Positions 14,298 through 23,817 of a DNA stretch of 38,836 nt are shown here, in pieces (the first letter of the stretch is position 1; every line of letters starts with the position of its first letter). The DNA lies in contig VGKG01000010.1 of NCBI GenBank assembly GCA_016867115.1, forward strand, positions 1 to 38,836, given 5' to 3'. This stretch comes from Candidatus Omnitrophota bacterium (GTDB lineage: Bacteria > Omnitrophota > Gorgyraeia > Gygaellales > Profunditerraquicolaceae). Below the pieces are notes generated by a model. That model saw nothing but the letters and a program-made list of their open reading frames with translations. It was not told the origin of the DNA and searched no databases. The position numbers were made by a program, and so were the translations under genes.

Positions 14298-17200
14298 AAG
14301 TATCCGCCGTAATTATATGATTCGTTTCTCCCTGAGCGAGGTATTCGAGGAATTGTATTCTGATAGTTGTAAATATCCGAAGGCATGGTTGAGCCATCAG
14401 CAGGGTTTTTAAATATATTTCCATATAGAAAATTTAGATATTCTGGACACATCATTCTTGAATCAAAGGGGAGAGAGATATCAATTCCAAAACCCCGAGC
14501 AATAAATGAGTAAGGGTCCATTTTTATTTTCCATTTTTCGGGACGCTCTGCTTTTTCCACTGCGCGCATTCTTTCGGTTGGTTTATTTGTTACCCTGAAA
14601 AATTTATAGTCCTGTATTGCTTCTCCAAAAAACGAACTTTTGTCAAAAATTCTCCTACCCTTTTGATAGTAGTGTCGCTCACTTGTCAAAATTCTTTGAT
14701 TCTCTGGATTCATGCGTAAGTCCCCAAAGCGTATGCTTGTAATTATATCTTCCTCATTTTTCCTGACTTCTAAAACCATAATACAATGAGCAAAAGATTC
14801 CCCTATTAGCATTGGGACATAAGAAAATTTATTTGTTCCTACGAGTTGCATTCCTATGTCACCGGGCTCTATTTCATTTATATCAAGTTCGTAATTACCC
14901 GTTGGATCAATATATCTCAATGGATTATTCCTACAGTAAGAATAACGATTTAAACTTTGAGGGGTAGTATAATTTTGATCAACTGGGTCAGGAGTAATAA
15001 ATCTGCCTATCGCCGCATCGTAGTACCTGGCTCCGTAGTAATAGAGCCCGGTTGAGTCGAGTTCTTTGCCGGTGAAATAATAATTAGTAGCATTTCCGGA
15101 ATTGCGGCTTAGCTCGCCAAAGGGCCTGTACTCGCTTAGTTGAGCCAGGGAGCCGGAGGAATTGCTGATAGAGTTGCTTGAACCGAGGTGGTCAGGATGA
15201 TAATAGCTTATTTGGGAGCCGGTTTTAGAGGCGACTCTCTTCTCTCCGAGGTAGATATGCTTGGTTATGTTAGAGCCTGTCTTTTCATAGAGCTCGCCGA
15301 TATAGACGGTTGATGAGCTGTTGACGGTCTTCTTTACACGGTTTCCGTCGGCGTCGTAGGTGAATTGGGCGGTTTCTGCCCGCGGTGAGATCGTCCAGGT
15401 AGAGCTTCTTAGCATACGGATAAAATAAGCCTGTCCCGGCTCAAGGTAATCCGAGGTCGACAGGTCGCTAAACGTACAGGTTGTCTTATTGTAAGTGCTT
15501 ATTCTATCATAATTTGTCCCCTTCACAAGTCCGGTTAAGGCGTCGCTGACCTTAGTCCTGTTTTTTGCCGGGAAGCCGATCATCTGCCAGCCGCTTGAGA
15601 GGGTAACCGAATAATTGGTAGTAGGCCGCCTTCCGGTGAGCCTCAGGGTGCAGCCCGATGTACTCGTAACATAAATCTGATAGCCCTTGCCGGATTCCAT
15701 AGTCGTAAATTGGGTATAAGTAGAATTATTCGGCACAAAGTGTTCAAACTTCGCTGTTGAAGGATTATAACGCGACAGCTGGCTATATTTACCGCTGATC
15801 GAGGATAAGGCGCTGGTTACGCTGTAATTATCCAAAAGCAGCGGCAGGCTGAGATAATTCCATCCTGAGCTTAAAGGAATCTCCACAGTTACCGAAGCGC
15901 TGCTTAGCGCGGATTCATATTTAGTCAGACGGTTGTCATAGTCGAAGGTTAAGGTATCCGAACCCCTCTTAGTCATATTCCCGTTAGCATCGTAGGTCGC
16001 GCTAAAGCCGTCGCTTCCTGAAACCACGGCATGCGGACGAGCCCCGGTCTGATAAGTATAGCTCTTTCCTTCCTTATAAGTCATGTTGCCGATTGAGTCA
16101 TATTGATAGGAATAGTTCCCGTAGCTGCCGTTTGCCTGGGTCAGGCGGTTAAGCCCATCATAAAGAAAATCCTGGGTAGCGCTGTTCAGGTAGTCCGTGA
16201 TGTGGGCAATATTACCCGCAGGGTCATACTGGTAATGCAGGTTCTGCAGGCCGCCGTTATTGGTGCGGATGTCGGTCAGCCGCAGCGTCGAAGGATCGTA
16301 GGTATAATCAGAATACGCACCGTTACCGTAATTGACCCTTGAGATCTGCCCTCCCGAGGCATAATCAACGTTACTGATATAAGTAGATGCTCCGCTGATA
16401 TTATCTGCCAGATTTGCTTTATTATAAGTATAGCTTATTGTCTCTCCGTCCGGATATTTTATTGCCGTAACCTGGTCCAGGGCATTATAGGCGCGCTCAA
16501 AGGTATAAGCTGTCCCGTCAACCGTCCTGGTCAGCTTAACCTGCCTGCCCAGATTATCGTAATAATAATCAGTGCGGCCGGATAGATCTGTCACGTAACT
16601 CAGCCTGCCCCTGCAGTAGGACTTAGCTGTATCATCATAAGCATAGGTGATGTAACTTGCATTGGGATAAGTCTTCCTGGTCAGGCGGTTTATCGCGTCG
16701 TAGTCAAAATTGATGGTCTGGCCCTTGGCGTCCTTCTGGGCCTTCAGGTTTCCTGCTTTATCATAGGCATAGAACCACGTCCCCATATCCGGATCAGACA
16801 TCTTATATTTTCTGTCTGCCAGGTCAGAGAGTATTTTAGTCACATTGTTCTTACTGTCGGTGATCTGGAAGAGCTTTTTATATTTTCCGTCCTCCGGATA
16901 ATAGTCCATCAGATCATAGGCATATTGCGTAGTATAGGTATTGCTGCCTGCAAACTCCTCTTGTTTTACCAGCCGGTTAAACGCGTCAAAAGTAGAACGC
17001 GTCTGATTCCCGTTTTCATCGGTCTTGATTTGCGTCCAGTCAGAATACTGAATAGTGCGGAAACTTGAATCCGGATTAGTGATTTTAGTATTCCTGCCCA
17101 GGCAGTCATATTCAAAAGCGGTTTTTGCCGCCGAGGCATTCAATAAGACATAGGCATCTGATGAGGCAACGAAATAAGGGTTATACTTCTCTTTTACCTT

Positions 17201-20200
17201 GCCCAGACGATTAAAGACCTGCACGTCTTTTGCGATCTGTCTCGTCTGGCCGCCTGAATCGTCCTCTGCCGGAATCTTTGTCTGGATCAACCTTCCCAGG
17301 CCATCGTAGAACTGGTATTCCGTTGCATAAGCCGAAGGATTAGCGGTCTTATATTTTTTGGTGACGCGCATCGGCTGCGAGGTGAGATTGTATTCGTAAG
17401 TCTCCTTAGGATAGTCTGCGCTATCATTGGGTCCGATGATTTTGGTGAGCCTGCCCAGAGTATCATAAACATATGTTGTAGTTTGATTGTTTGCATCAGT
17501 AGAGGTCAAGACCCCTCCGGTCTTAAAATCGTAAGTTGATTTCTGACTCTGTCCTAAGGCGTTCCTGGTCTCAATAGGATAAATATGGTAAGTGGAATCA
17601 TAGATGACTGTAGTAGTGTGGTTCTCCGGATCTGTGGTCGTAATCCGGTTTCCATAGGTATCATAGCTATAGGTAAATATAATCGGTGCATTTACGGAAT
17701 CAGAACCGGCGGCCGGGCTTATATCCGTAGCTGAAATAGCGACCCTTTCCTTTGTCAGCAGTCCTTTGGTAGGGGCCTGCTTGAAATCCGTATTATTGTC
17801 ATAGTAGAGCCACTTCTTTGAATAGATGTCCCAGCCATAAGTCCCGTAGGACCAGTTACAGGTATAAGACGGCCGCGAAAGCAGGCTATCTCCCGTCATG
17901 TGTACGTAAGTAGTATCGCGGTACCTTGTTTTAGTAGAATCTCCCGCATCCGTAACTTTCTTAATGTCTCCTTTTGCATAATACTGGTCAGCATAGATGG
18001 CTATTTCATAAGTATTATATGACTTTTTATAGGTAGTGTCGCCATCATAAGTATATTTATTCTGCTGCTGCACGTAAGTGAACTTGCCTGCTTCCGGATA
18101 AGTTGAGTTCATCGTCTGATAGCGCAGGGTTAGTTCGTTCTTTAGGTACAGATTTCCTGAGGCGTCTTTGTATTCTTCGCGATAAACCTTGCCCTTATAT
18201 ATATCGTCCTGCTTAAAATAAAGGGTCTTTTGATTCCCCTCGTCTTCGAAAATGCTCACTTCGGCAAAGCCGCGGAATTCCCGGTCTGTCTTGTCGAAAA
18301 AACCGCCGCGGTAGGAAAAGAGCGTGCTCCAGCTGTTGCCTATTCCGTCTGAAACTGTGAGCTCTTTTACTACCGCCGTAGTGAATGGCATCCCGGGACC
18401 GGATTCATTCCTGTATTCATATTCTGACCTCAGCGCCTCAGAAATGGTGTTGTCGTAATTTCCCGAGGAATCATATGTAATAGATAATTCTGCGCCCAAG
18501 CCGTTTCCTACTTTTATCAACAGGTCCGTAAACATGTTGGAAGAATACGCCAGCTGCGACTTTTTGGTGTAAGTATTGAAAATATAAAAATCAGTGGCGC
18601 CGTCGCCGTTAAAATCATTTGCCTGTACAGCTATGTCCGGGTCGTTGAGATTAAATCCGGCCAGATACTCTGCCGGGCTTAAGAGCTTATTGCCGTCGCA
18701 GGCGATAATCCAGATCTTGCCGGCTGTTTTATCGTAATACATAAGGTCTGACAGTCCGTCATTGTTATAATCTATTGTAGAAAGTTCATAGCTTGTGCTG
18801 AAGCCGGAGAGCCAGGTAGCAGGCGTATCAAAGCCTCCCCCTTTGTTCAAAGCAACCGATATCTTAGACTGAGAAGAGTCATATGCCGCCACATCCGTCA
18901 AGCCGTCTGCGTTAAAATCCCCCACTAATAGCTTGCCTGCGAGATTGGAGAGCCAGGTAGAAGCGGTATTTATATAATGGTTTTTATTGCATAGGGCGAT
19001 CAGGATAGCATTAGTAGTGTCTGCCTGCAGGCCTATGTCAGCCACCCCGTCATTATTGAAGTCTGCGGCAAAGGGCTTACCCTTAACGGTAAATATCCTG
19101 CCGCTTGAACCCTCATCATAAAAAGCATTTCCATAGGAGATTGCCAGTTCTGTCTGGTTGTTTTCATTGATCGCCCGGATATCCGTGGCGTTATTTCCGT
19201 CAAAATTACCCAGAAGAAAGCTCACCGGGCTTGTGCCTATATATTTAGGAAATCCTTCACCAGGCAAAGTGAGCCATTCTTCTTCCGCCTGAAAGTCAGT
19301 GCCGCCTGAAAGCGTCACTTTTATTTTTCCGGTCGAGGCGTAGAAGGTGGCAAGGTCAGTCAGGCTATCGCCATTAAAGTCGCCGGCTAATTGCGGGATA
19401 GTACTCTGATTGGAATGCATCCGGGCCACATTGTCAGAAAGCGCATAGTTCAGGTTAAAGCTGCAGGCGCCGGCCGTATTGTATCCGGTGATCTCGATGA
19501 GGTTTGAACCGGCTTTTAGGCTTAGCTGCGCAGGATTGGCCGGTGTGGCATATTCGCTGTTCAGCCAGAAGTAAAAATTCCCGGTTCCGGATGCAGGGAT
19601 AGAAATAGTTTTATCGGCAGTGACATAAACATAGGTCCAGGCGTGAAAAGCAGCGTTTTGTTCCAGATTAACAGTGAGGCCTCCCTTTTCATCGGTATGC
19701 CAGTAGTCTCCGTCTTCGCATACGACCTTCTCTCCTTCCCACCAGACATGTCCGCCGCCGGCAAACGAGGATGAAACGCCTTCTTTAGGCCTGGGGGTGA
19801 GTGCGCCGCTGGCATTACCATAAATAGCGAAGCTCTTTTCAATGCACCAGATGCGGTTTCCGATATTAGGGTCGGTATAAGTAAAGGAATAATTCGCGCT
19901 AGCCGGTTCCTGATAAGTAAAAGTCGTAGAAGGCAGTGCCGTTGTTCCGTCGCTGCCGAAGCAGGTAAACTTAGTCAGAAGCGAGCGCTTTGCCGGATTA
20001 CTGTAGGTATATTCGAATAAATAGCGTTTGGCAAGGTTCCCGCTGACGTAAGTCTTGATCTCTTTAAGGCGCTTGGCAGTAATGATCTTATAACCGCTAA
20101 GATAGCTTGAGATTGTATCGGTTCTATCTTCAAGGGCAAATTCTACTTTATGCGTGGGTGATTCTGAAGTCGTCTCATTTGCATTGTATTCGATCTTATG

Positions 20201-20800
20201 GGGATAGGCCTGCCCCTGGTCTTTGTAGTAGGTGAATGCTATATAATTTCCGCAAGGGTCGGCAATCTTATTCAGGAACCAGCGGAAAGTCCCTTTTGTA
20301 TTATCGATCCTTGAATCCGCACTTTGGCCAAAGGTGTATTTCCTGCCCTCTTTATCGTAGACTTCCCAGTAAGTGCTTTTGAAGAGTATTTTTACGAAGA
20401 CGGGCGTAGTCTTCGGGTAATATTCGTTGTGGAAGTTCGTGCTGTCAGTTTCAAGGAGGGAGCTTATTCCGGCAAAGGAGATGTAGAACTTATCAGTAGA
20501 ATCGTATTTGGGAATACCTCCTTTGGTAGAGCGCTCGATGTAGCCGAAGTCCAGGCTCCAGCCTACGCCCAGCCAGCCGTTACCGGAGCCCGAAGAGTAA
20601 GCCGCAGTAATATTTGGCTGCAGCTCTTTTCTTCCCGGCGGGACTTCTATAGGTATGGAAGTATTGGCAGCGCCCAGGAAGTTTTCGGATTTGAATGATT
20701 GGACTACCTTGGAAACCTTGGAAAAGTCGTCAGAGGCGGCATAAACCGGCGAACAAAAGAAAGAAAATAATAAGATTGTTGTTAATGCCTTAACTTTCAT
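14291..20800 (-). CDS. Secreted SpvB/FG-GAP/RHS-repeat protein with permuted papain-like (YiiX/LRAT-type) C-terminal domain
   Basis: 2169 residues. Signal peptide 1-21 (cut after PVYA). SpvB/TcaC-like N-terminus from about 30 (SIPIEVPPGRKELQPNITAAY). FG-GAP/VCBS repeats about 465-750 (AGDFNGDSLTDLA and five or so others). TcdB-middle-like segment about 760-860 (DREFRGFAEVSIFEDEG). YD/RHS repeats about 1060-1620. An inserted pair of beta-rich units about 1630-1808. More YD repeats and the RHS closing motif (YYYGARYYDAAIGRFITPDP), with IDPTG near 1965. The last roughly 200 residues begin EPGDIG and carry FAHCIMVL (His2005) and MMCPEYLNFLYG (Cys2118), the His-before-Cys order of permuted NlpC/P60 hydrolases. 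The DNA turns AT-rich just after GRFITPDP. RHS shells encapsulate toxins; the target here is unknown. Confidence 0.92.
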   Translation of the reverse strand: MKVKALTTILLFSFFCSPVYAASDDFSKVSKVVQSFKSENFLGAANTSIPIEVPPGRKELQPNITAAYSSGSGNGWLGVGWSLDFGYIERSTKGGIPKYDSTDKFYISFAGISSLLETDSTNFHNEYYPKTTPVFVKILFKSTYWEVYDKEGRKYTFGQSADSRIDNTKGTFRWFLNKIADPCGNYIAFTYYKDQGQAYPHKIEYNANETTSESPTHKVEFALEDRTDTISSYLSGYKIITAKRLKEIKTYVSGNLAKRYLFEYTYSNPAKRSLLTKFTCFGSDGTTALPSTTFTYQEPASANYSFTYTDPNIGNRIWCIEKSFAIYGNASGALTPRPKEGVSSSFAGGGHVWWEGEKVVCEDGDYWHTDEKGGLTVNLEQNAAFHAWTYVYVTADKTISIPASGTGNFYFWLNSEYATPANPAQLSLKAGSNLIEITGYNTAGACSFNLNYALSDNVARMHSNQSTIPQLAGDFNGDSLTDLATFYASTGKIKVTLSGGTDFQAEEEWLTLPGEGFPKYIGTSPVSFLLGNFDGNNATDIRAINENNQTELAISYGNAFYDEGSSGRIFTVKGKPFAADFNNDGVADIGLQADTTNAILIALCNKNHYINTASTWLSNLAGKLLVGDFNADGLTDVAAYDSSQSKISVALNKGGGFDTPATWLSGFSTSYELSTIDYNNDGLSDLMYYDKTAGKIWIIACDGNKLLSPAEYLAGFNLNDPDIAVQANDFNGDGATDFYIFNTYTKKSQLAYSSNMFTDLLIKVGNGLGAELSITYDSSGNYDNTISEALRSEYEYRNESGPGMPFTTAVVKELTVSDGIGNSWSTLFSYRGGFFDKTDREFRGFAEVSIFEDEGNQKTLYFKQDDIYKGKVYREEYKDASGNLYLKNELTLRYQTMNSTYPEAGKFTYVQQQNKYTYDGDTTYKKSYNTYEIAIYADQYYAKGDIKKVTDAGDSTKTRYRDTTYVHMTGDSLLSRPSYTCNWSYGTYGWDIYSKKWLYYDNNTDFKQAPTKGLLTKERVAISATDISPAAGSDSVNAPIIFTYSYDTYGNRITTTDPENHTTTVIYDSTYHIYPIETRNALGQSQKSTYDFKTGGVLTSTDANNQTTTYVYDTLGRLTKIIGPNDSADYPKETYEYNLTSQPMRVTKKYKTANPSAYATEYQFYDGLGRLIQTKIPAEDDSGGQTRQIAKDVQVFNRLGKVKEKYNPYFVASSDAYVLLNASAAKTAFEYDCLGRNTKITNPDSSFRTIQYSDWTQIKTDENGNQTRSTFDAFNRLVKQEEFAGSNTYTTQYAYDLMDYYPEDGKYKKLFQITDSKNNVTKILSDLADRKYKMSDPDMGTWFYAYDKAGNLKAQKDAKGQTINFDYDAINRLTRKTYPNASYITYAYDDTAKSYCRGRLSYVTDLSGRTDYYYDNLGRQVKLTRTVDGTAYTFERAYNALDQVTAIKYPDGETISYTYNKANLADNISGASTYISNVDYASGGQISRVNYGNGAYSDYTYDPSTLRLTDIRTNNGGLQNLHYQYDPAGNIAHITDYLNSATQDFLYDGLNRLTQANGSYGNYSYQYDSIGNMTYKEGKSYTYQTGARPHAVVSGSDGFSATYDANGNMTKRGSDTLTFDYDNRLTKYESALSSASVTVEIPLSSGWNYLSLPLLLDNYSVTSALSSISGKYSQLSRYNPSTAKFEHFVPNNSTYTQFTTMESGKGYQIYVTSTSGCTLRLTGRRPTTNYSVTLSSGWQMIGFPAKNRTKVSDALTGLVKGTNYDRISTYNKTTCTFSDLSTSDYLEPGQAYFIRMLRSSTWTISPRAETAQFTYDADGNRVKKTVNSSSTVYIGELYEKTGSNITKHIYLGEKRVASKTGSQISYYHPDHLGSSNSISNSSGSLAQLSEYRPFGELSRNSGNATNYYFTGKELDSTGLYYYGARYYDAAIGRFITPDPVDQNYTTPQSLNRYSYCRNNPLRYIDPTGNYELDINEIEPGDIGMQLVGTNKFSYVPMLIGESFAHCIMVLEVRKNEEDIITSIRFGDLRMNPENQRILTSERHYYQKGRRIFDKSSFFGEAIQDYKFFRVTNKPTERMRAVEKAERPEKWKIKMDPYSFIARGFGIDISLPFDSRMMCPEYLNFLYGNIFKNPADGSTMPSDIYNYQNTIPRIPRSGRNESYNYGGYLW

Positions 20801-20806
20801 AGGTTA

Positions 20807-21541
20807 TTATGGAGGGCCGCTGGGTTTCCGGTAGATAAATATGTTTATTTCTTTGAAGACCGGAGGGACCTTATTGTCGCGAACTTCGACTTTAAGCTTA
20901 TGATAGCCGGAGTTTCCGGAGCCAGTCTGCCAGCTATAGCTTGTGGCAGTGCCATAGGTAGAGCCGTAGCTGCAGGTAGAGGTGGAATTGCTCCACGGTT
21001 TTTTCACCACGCCGTCGACTGAAAATTGGAACTGGCGGGCATCGCCGTCAGCATCAGTGGCGCAGGCATAAAGGCTGATGGCGTCGCCTTCGGTAAAACT
21101 GCTTCTGTCAACTGGCTTGAATATGCTGATAACGGGCTGGCGGTTGTATTTTATGCCATTGCTTGAGCCGACTGCGCTCCATAAACCGGCACTGTTCTTT
21201 GCTTTGACATTGAAATAATAGGTGTAACTTGTACTCAGGCTAAGGCCGGTTACCGTAACTTCGGCTGCCGTGATAGCGGTCCAGCCCTTGACATTGGTGG
21301 TTCCGGCGCTGGTGCCGATACTGTAAAGGTATCCGGTTATTGCGGATTCGGGATCACTGGAGGACCATCGGGCATGAAGGCTGTTAGAGGAACTGGTGTA
21401 GGCGCCGTCATCAGTGACTACCGGTTTGACGGGTGGGGTGGTGTCGGCTGCTCTGGCAGGAAGGTAAAGCAGACAGAAAAATAGGGCTAAACCTAGTAAA
21501 ACTTGCGCTTTAGCTGGTTTAACCCTATCCGTCCGGAGCAT
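20807..21541 (-). CDS. Secreted FN3/Ig-like domain protein preceding the RHS gene
   Basis: About 244 residues from ATG 21541, which has AAAGGAG seven bases upstream; the longer form from 21607 would include promoter DNA. A signal peptide (VLLGLALFFCLLYLPARA) is followed by an FN3-like domain at about 33-130 (DTTPPVKPVV, ITGYLYSIGT, TYYFNVKAKNSAG) and a second beta domain (RQPVISIFKPVDRSSF, ATDADGDARQFQFSVDG). It stops six bases before the rhs start, and rhs has no evident ribosome-binding site of its own, so translation is likely coupled. It may help display or export the RHS protein, which is inference from context only. Confidence 0.8.
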   Translation of the reverse strand: MLRTDRVKPAKAQVLLGLALFFCLLYLPARAADTTPPVKPVVTDDGAYTSSSNSLHARWSSSDPESAITGYLYSIGTSAGTTNVKGWTAITAAEVTVTGLSLSTSYTYYFNVKAKNSAGLWSAVGSSNGIKYNRQPVISIFKPVDRSSFTEGDAISLYACATDADGDARQFQFSVDGVVKKPWSNSTSTCSYGSTYGTATSYSWQTGSGNSGYHKLKVEVRDNKVPPVFKEINIFIYRKPSGPP

Positions 21542-21578
21542 AATACTCCTTTGTTTCTGTCCGTGGCTTTTATAAGGC

Positions 21579-21607
21579 TTTATATCATATAACCATAGAG
21601 CCTTCAA
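21579..21607 (-). promoter_or_regulatory. Candidate promoter for the FN3-rhs-immunity operon
   Basis: TTGAAG (21607-21602), a 17-base spacer and TATAAA (21584-21579) on the minus strand, in the 96-base gap after the histidine kinase gene. The segment is flanked by AAGGCT and AGCCTT, a possible operator. No terminator is visible after the kinase gene, so read-through is possible. Confidence 0.5.
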
Positions 21608-21637
21608 GGACTTTTTTGCCTGATTTTTGATTTGAGC

Positions 21638-23806
21638 TTAGGCAGCTATGGGCAGCTCCAGGGTGAAGCGGGTGCCTTCTTTGTAGCTGGAGCTGAAGGA
21701 GATCCTGCCTTTATGGGTGTCGGTGATGATGCGCCTGACCACATAGAGGCCAAGGCCAGTGCCTTTGCGGGCAGAAGTCTTGGTAGTGAAGAAGGGGGTG
21801 AAGAACTTCTTAAGGTCCTCGTTCTTAGCGCCGATGCCGTTATCTTCGATAATTATCTCCAGGGCGTTATTGTGGTTGGGCCAGGCTGAAATGGTGATCT
21901 TACCGCGGTAGCCGGCTTCCTTAAGGGTGTCTCTTCTCTCGGTGATGGCGTCATAGGCGTTGTCAATGAAGTTAAAGAAGGCCTCCTGGAGCTGGGCGAG
22001 GTTGCCGTGGACCTTGGGAGCATCTTTAAAGTCGCGGATGATGTCTATCTCAGAGAGCTTTACCTTGTACTGGACCATCTCTAAGGTGTTATCCAGGATG
22101 GTGTTTAAGTCAAGTGGCTCAAAGCCTTCACTACCTTTGCGGGAGTATTTCAGGATGCTGCTGACTACCTCTCCTCCCTGCATGACATTAGCCTTGATGC
22201 GGCTTAAGGCGTGGTTGATCTCGCCAAGCATCTGTTTTACTTCAGGAGAACAGCCTGAGGCATCGGTCATCTTCAGGGTGTCCATGGTGTCTGCGGTGAT
22301 GAGGGAGAGGGCGTGGAAGCGGTTGTTGATCTGATGCGAGAGGCCGTCAGCCATGGTGCCGATGGTCGCCATCTTCTCTGCCTGGGAGATCTGCTCCTGC
22401 ATCTCTTTGGTCTCTTCGTAGAACTGGGCATTCTCAATGGCCAGGGCTGCCTGGCTGGCCAGGACCCGGAAAATATTCAAGTCCTCAGGGGTATAAACCT
22501 GGCCGGAGACCTTGTCGCCCAAAACAATAAAACCCAAAAATTTATCCTCCAGAAAACTTGGCACCACCACGGTGGCGTTCAGGAGATACAGGTTTTCTGC
22601 GTAGATTTTGGAAGTAATATCCCTTTCGTCCTCTTCCCTGTGTTCTATTTCGTCATAAAGCACTGCCTCGCGCCTCTCTTGAAGCAACTTTAACAAAGGA
22701 TTATTCAGGGTCAGGCTCGGGACAGGAGTACGTCCTTTTCCGCGTCTTACCTGAATAACGTATTCGCCAGTCTCTTTATTGTGCAGGTAGACGGCGACAT
22801 AGGAGATCTTAACGGTCTTGGTGACAATATGCGCAATCAGATTTAGGAGGCGGTGCAAATTGCGGATCCGCGTCATTCCTAGAGACGCCTGTTTTAATGT
22901 CTCCTGATACCGCCTCTGTTCGCGCAGCAGCCTCTCTTCTGCCTTCTGGTCAAGATAGATATAAATAAAAGGGCCGACGGTGGCAAGGAGAGCCATTAAG
23001 CCCAGAGGCATTATCCACCAATTCAAGCCGAATAATCCGATGAGTTGATTTTTTAGCCAAACAGTTAGAGCAAAGGGAAGGCCTAAAACTATAGTGTAAA
23101 CCGCAACGAAAATACTTGAACGGGTAATTGCTACTTTAATATCCATTAATCGGTATTTGATTACGGCATAAGCACTTATTCCAACATACAGAGTCACCAG
23201 AATATTTAAAACAGGATAAATCTGGATGTTGTACCATAAAGGGTAGTTGGTAGATCCGCCAAGATATCCAAAAATGGAGGCCAACAAAACGTAACCGTAC
23301 TGTTTCCTCTTCTCTCCCTTTGAACTCTTAAATTCCTGCATAAGTATAGCTATGGCTAAAATCACGTATGAAAAGAAAAACACGAGGAAGAAATGATAAA
23401 GAATGCCCGGGATTCCCCAGAATTTTAATACGAATTTAGGCGCCATATCCTTTATAAATAATTTCGTCGGTACGGAAATGGAAAAAAGGATGCCAAGGAT
23501 ATAGCCTAAGAAGATAATCTTTCTATTTTTTTGGATTAGATGGGTGAGGGCACAGATGAAATGATAGTAGCAGACGGTGATAAAAATAGCTCCCAGGTGA
23601 AGGAGGCGGAAGGAATTTAGCGCAACCGTTTTTTCTTTTGCCAGGGGCCAGAAGATATATCCGAAGCTCCAGACGGCAACGCTTATAGCGAAGTAAAAAT
23701 AGGTTCTATTTATGGGACTGCTTCTGTTTTTAAGGAAGGCGAAAATTCCAAGGGCGAGACAACTAATACCATTTAATATTCCGCTTATCGATAAGAATAG
23801 CAACAT
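21638..23806 (-). CDS. Multi-pass membrane GAF histidine kinase
   Basis: 722 residues. The first 285 or so hold about seven membrane helices (from LLFLSISGILNGISCLALGIF to MPLGLMALLATVGPFIYIYL), like the 7TM sensor region of PrsK-type and related kinases. A GAF domain spans about 315-475 (ASQAALAIENAQFYEE at its end). The dimerisation helix carries His491 in GLSHQINNRF, the expected phospho-site. The ATPase domain has FFNFIDNAYDA (N box), IEDNGIGA (G1), FFTPFFTTK and GTGLGLYVV (G2). All catalytic motifs are intact. It starts 11 bases after the synthase fusion gene, so the two are co-expressed. No intact response regulator lies nearby. Confidence 0.92.
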   Translation of the reverse strand: MLLFLSISGILNGISCLALGIFAFLKNRSSPINRTYFYFAISVAVWSFGYIFWPLAKEKTVALNSFRLLHLGAIFITVCYYHFICALTHLIQKNRKIIFLGYILGILFSISVPTKLFIKDMAPKFVLKFWGIPGILYHFFLVFFFSYVILAIAILMQEFKSSKGEKRKQYGYVLLASIFGYLGGSTNYPLWYNIQIYPVLNILVTLYVGISAYAVIKYRLMDIKVAITRSSIFVAVYTIVLGLPFALTVWLKNQLIGLFGLNWWIMPLGLMALLATVGPFIYIYLDQKAEERLLREQRRYQETLKQASLGMTRIRNLHRLLNLIAHIVTKTVKISYVAVYLHNKETGEYVIQVRRGKGRTPVPSLTLNNPLLKLLQERREAVLYDEIEHREEDERDITSKIYAENLYLLNATVVVPSFLEDKFLGFIVLGDKVSGQVYTPEDLNIFRVLASQAALAIENAQFYEETKEMQEQISQAEKMATIGTMADGLSHQINNRFHALSLITADTMDTLKMTDASGCSPEVKQMLGEINHALSRIKANVMQGGEVVSSILKYSRKGSEGFEPLDLNTILDNTLEMVQYKVKLSEIDIIRDFKDAPKVHGNLAQLQEAFFNFIDNAYDAITERRDTLKEAGYRGKITISAWPNHNNALEIIIEDNGIGAKNEDLKKFFTPFFTTKTSARKGTGLGLYVVRRIITDTHKGRISFSSSYKEGTRFTLELPIAA

Positions 23807-23817
23807 TTTATTGTATT

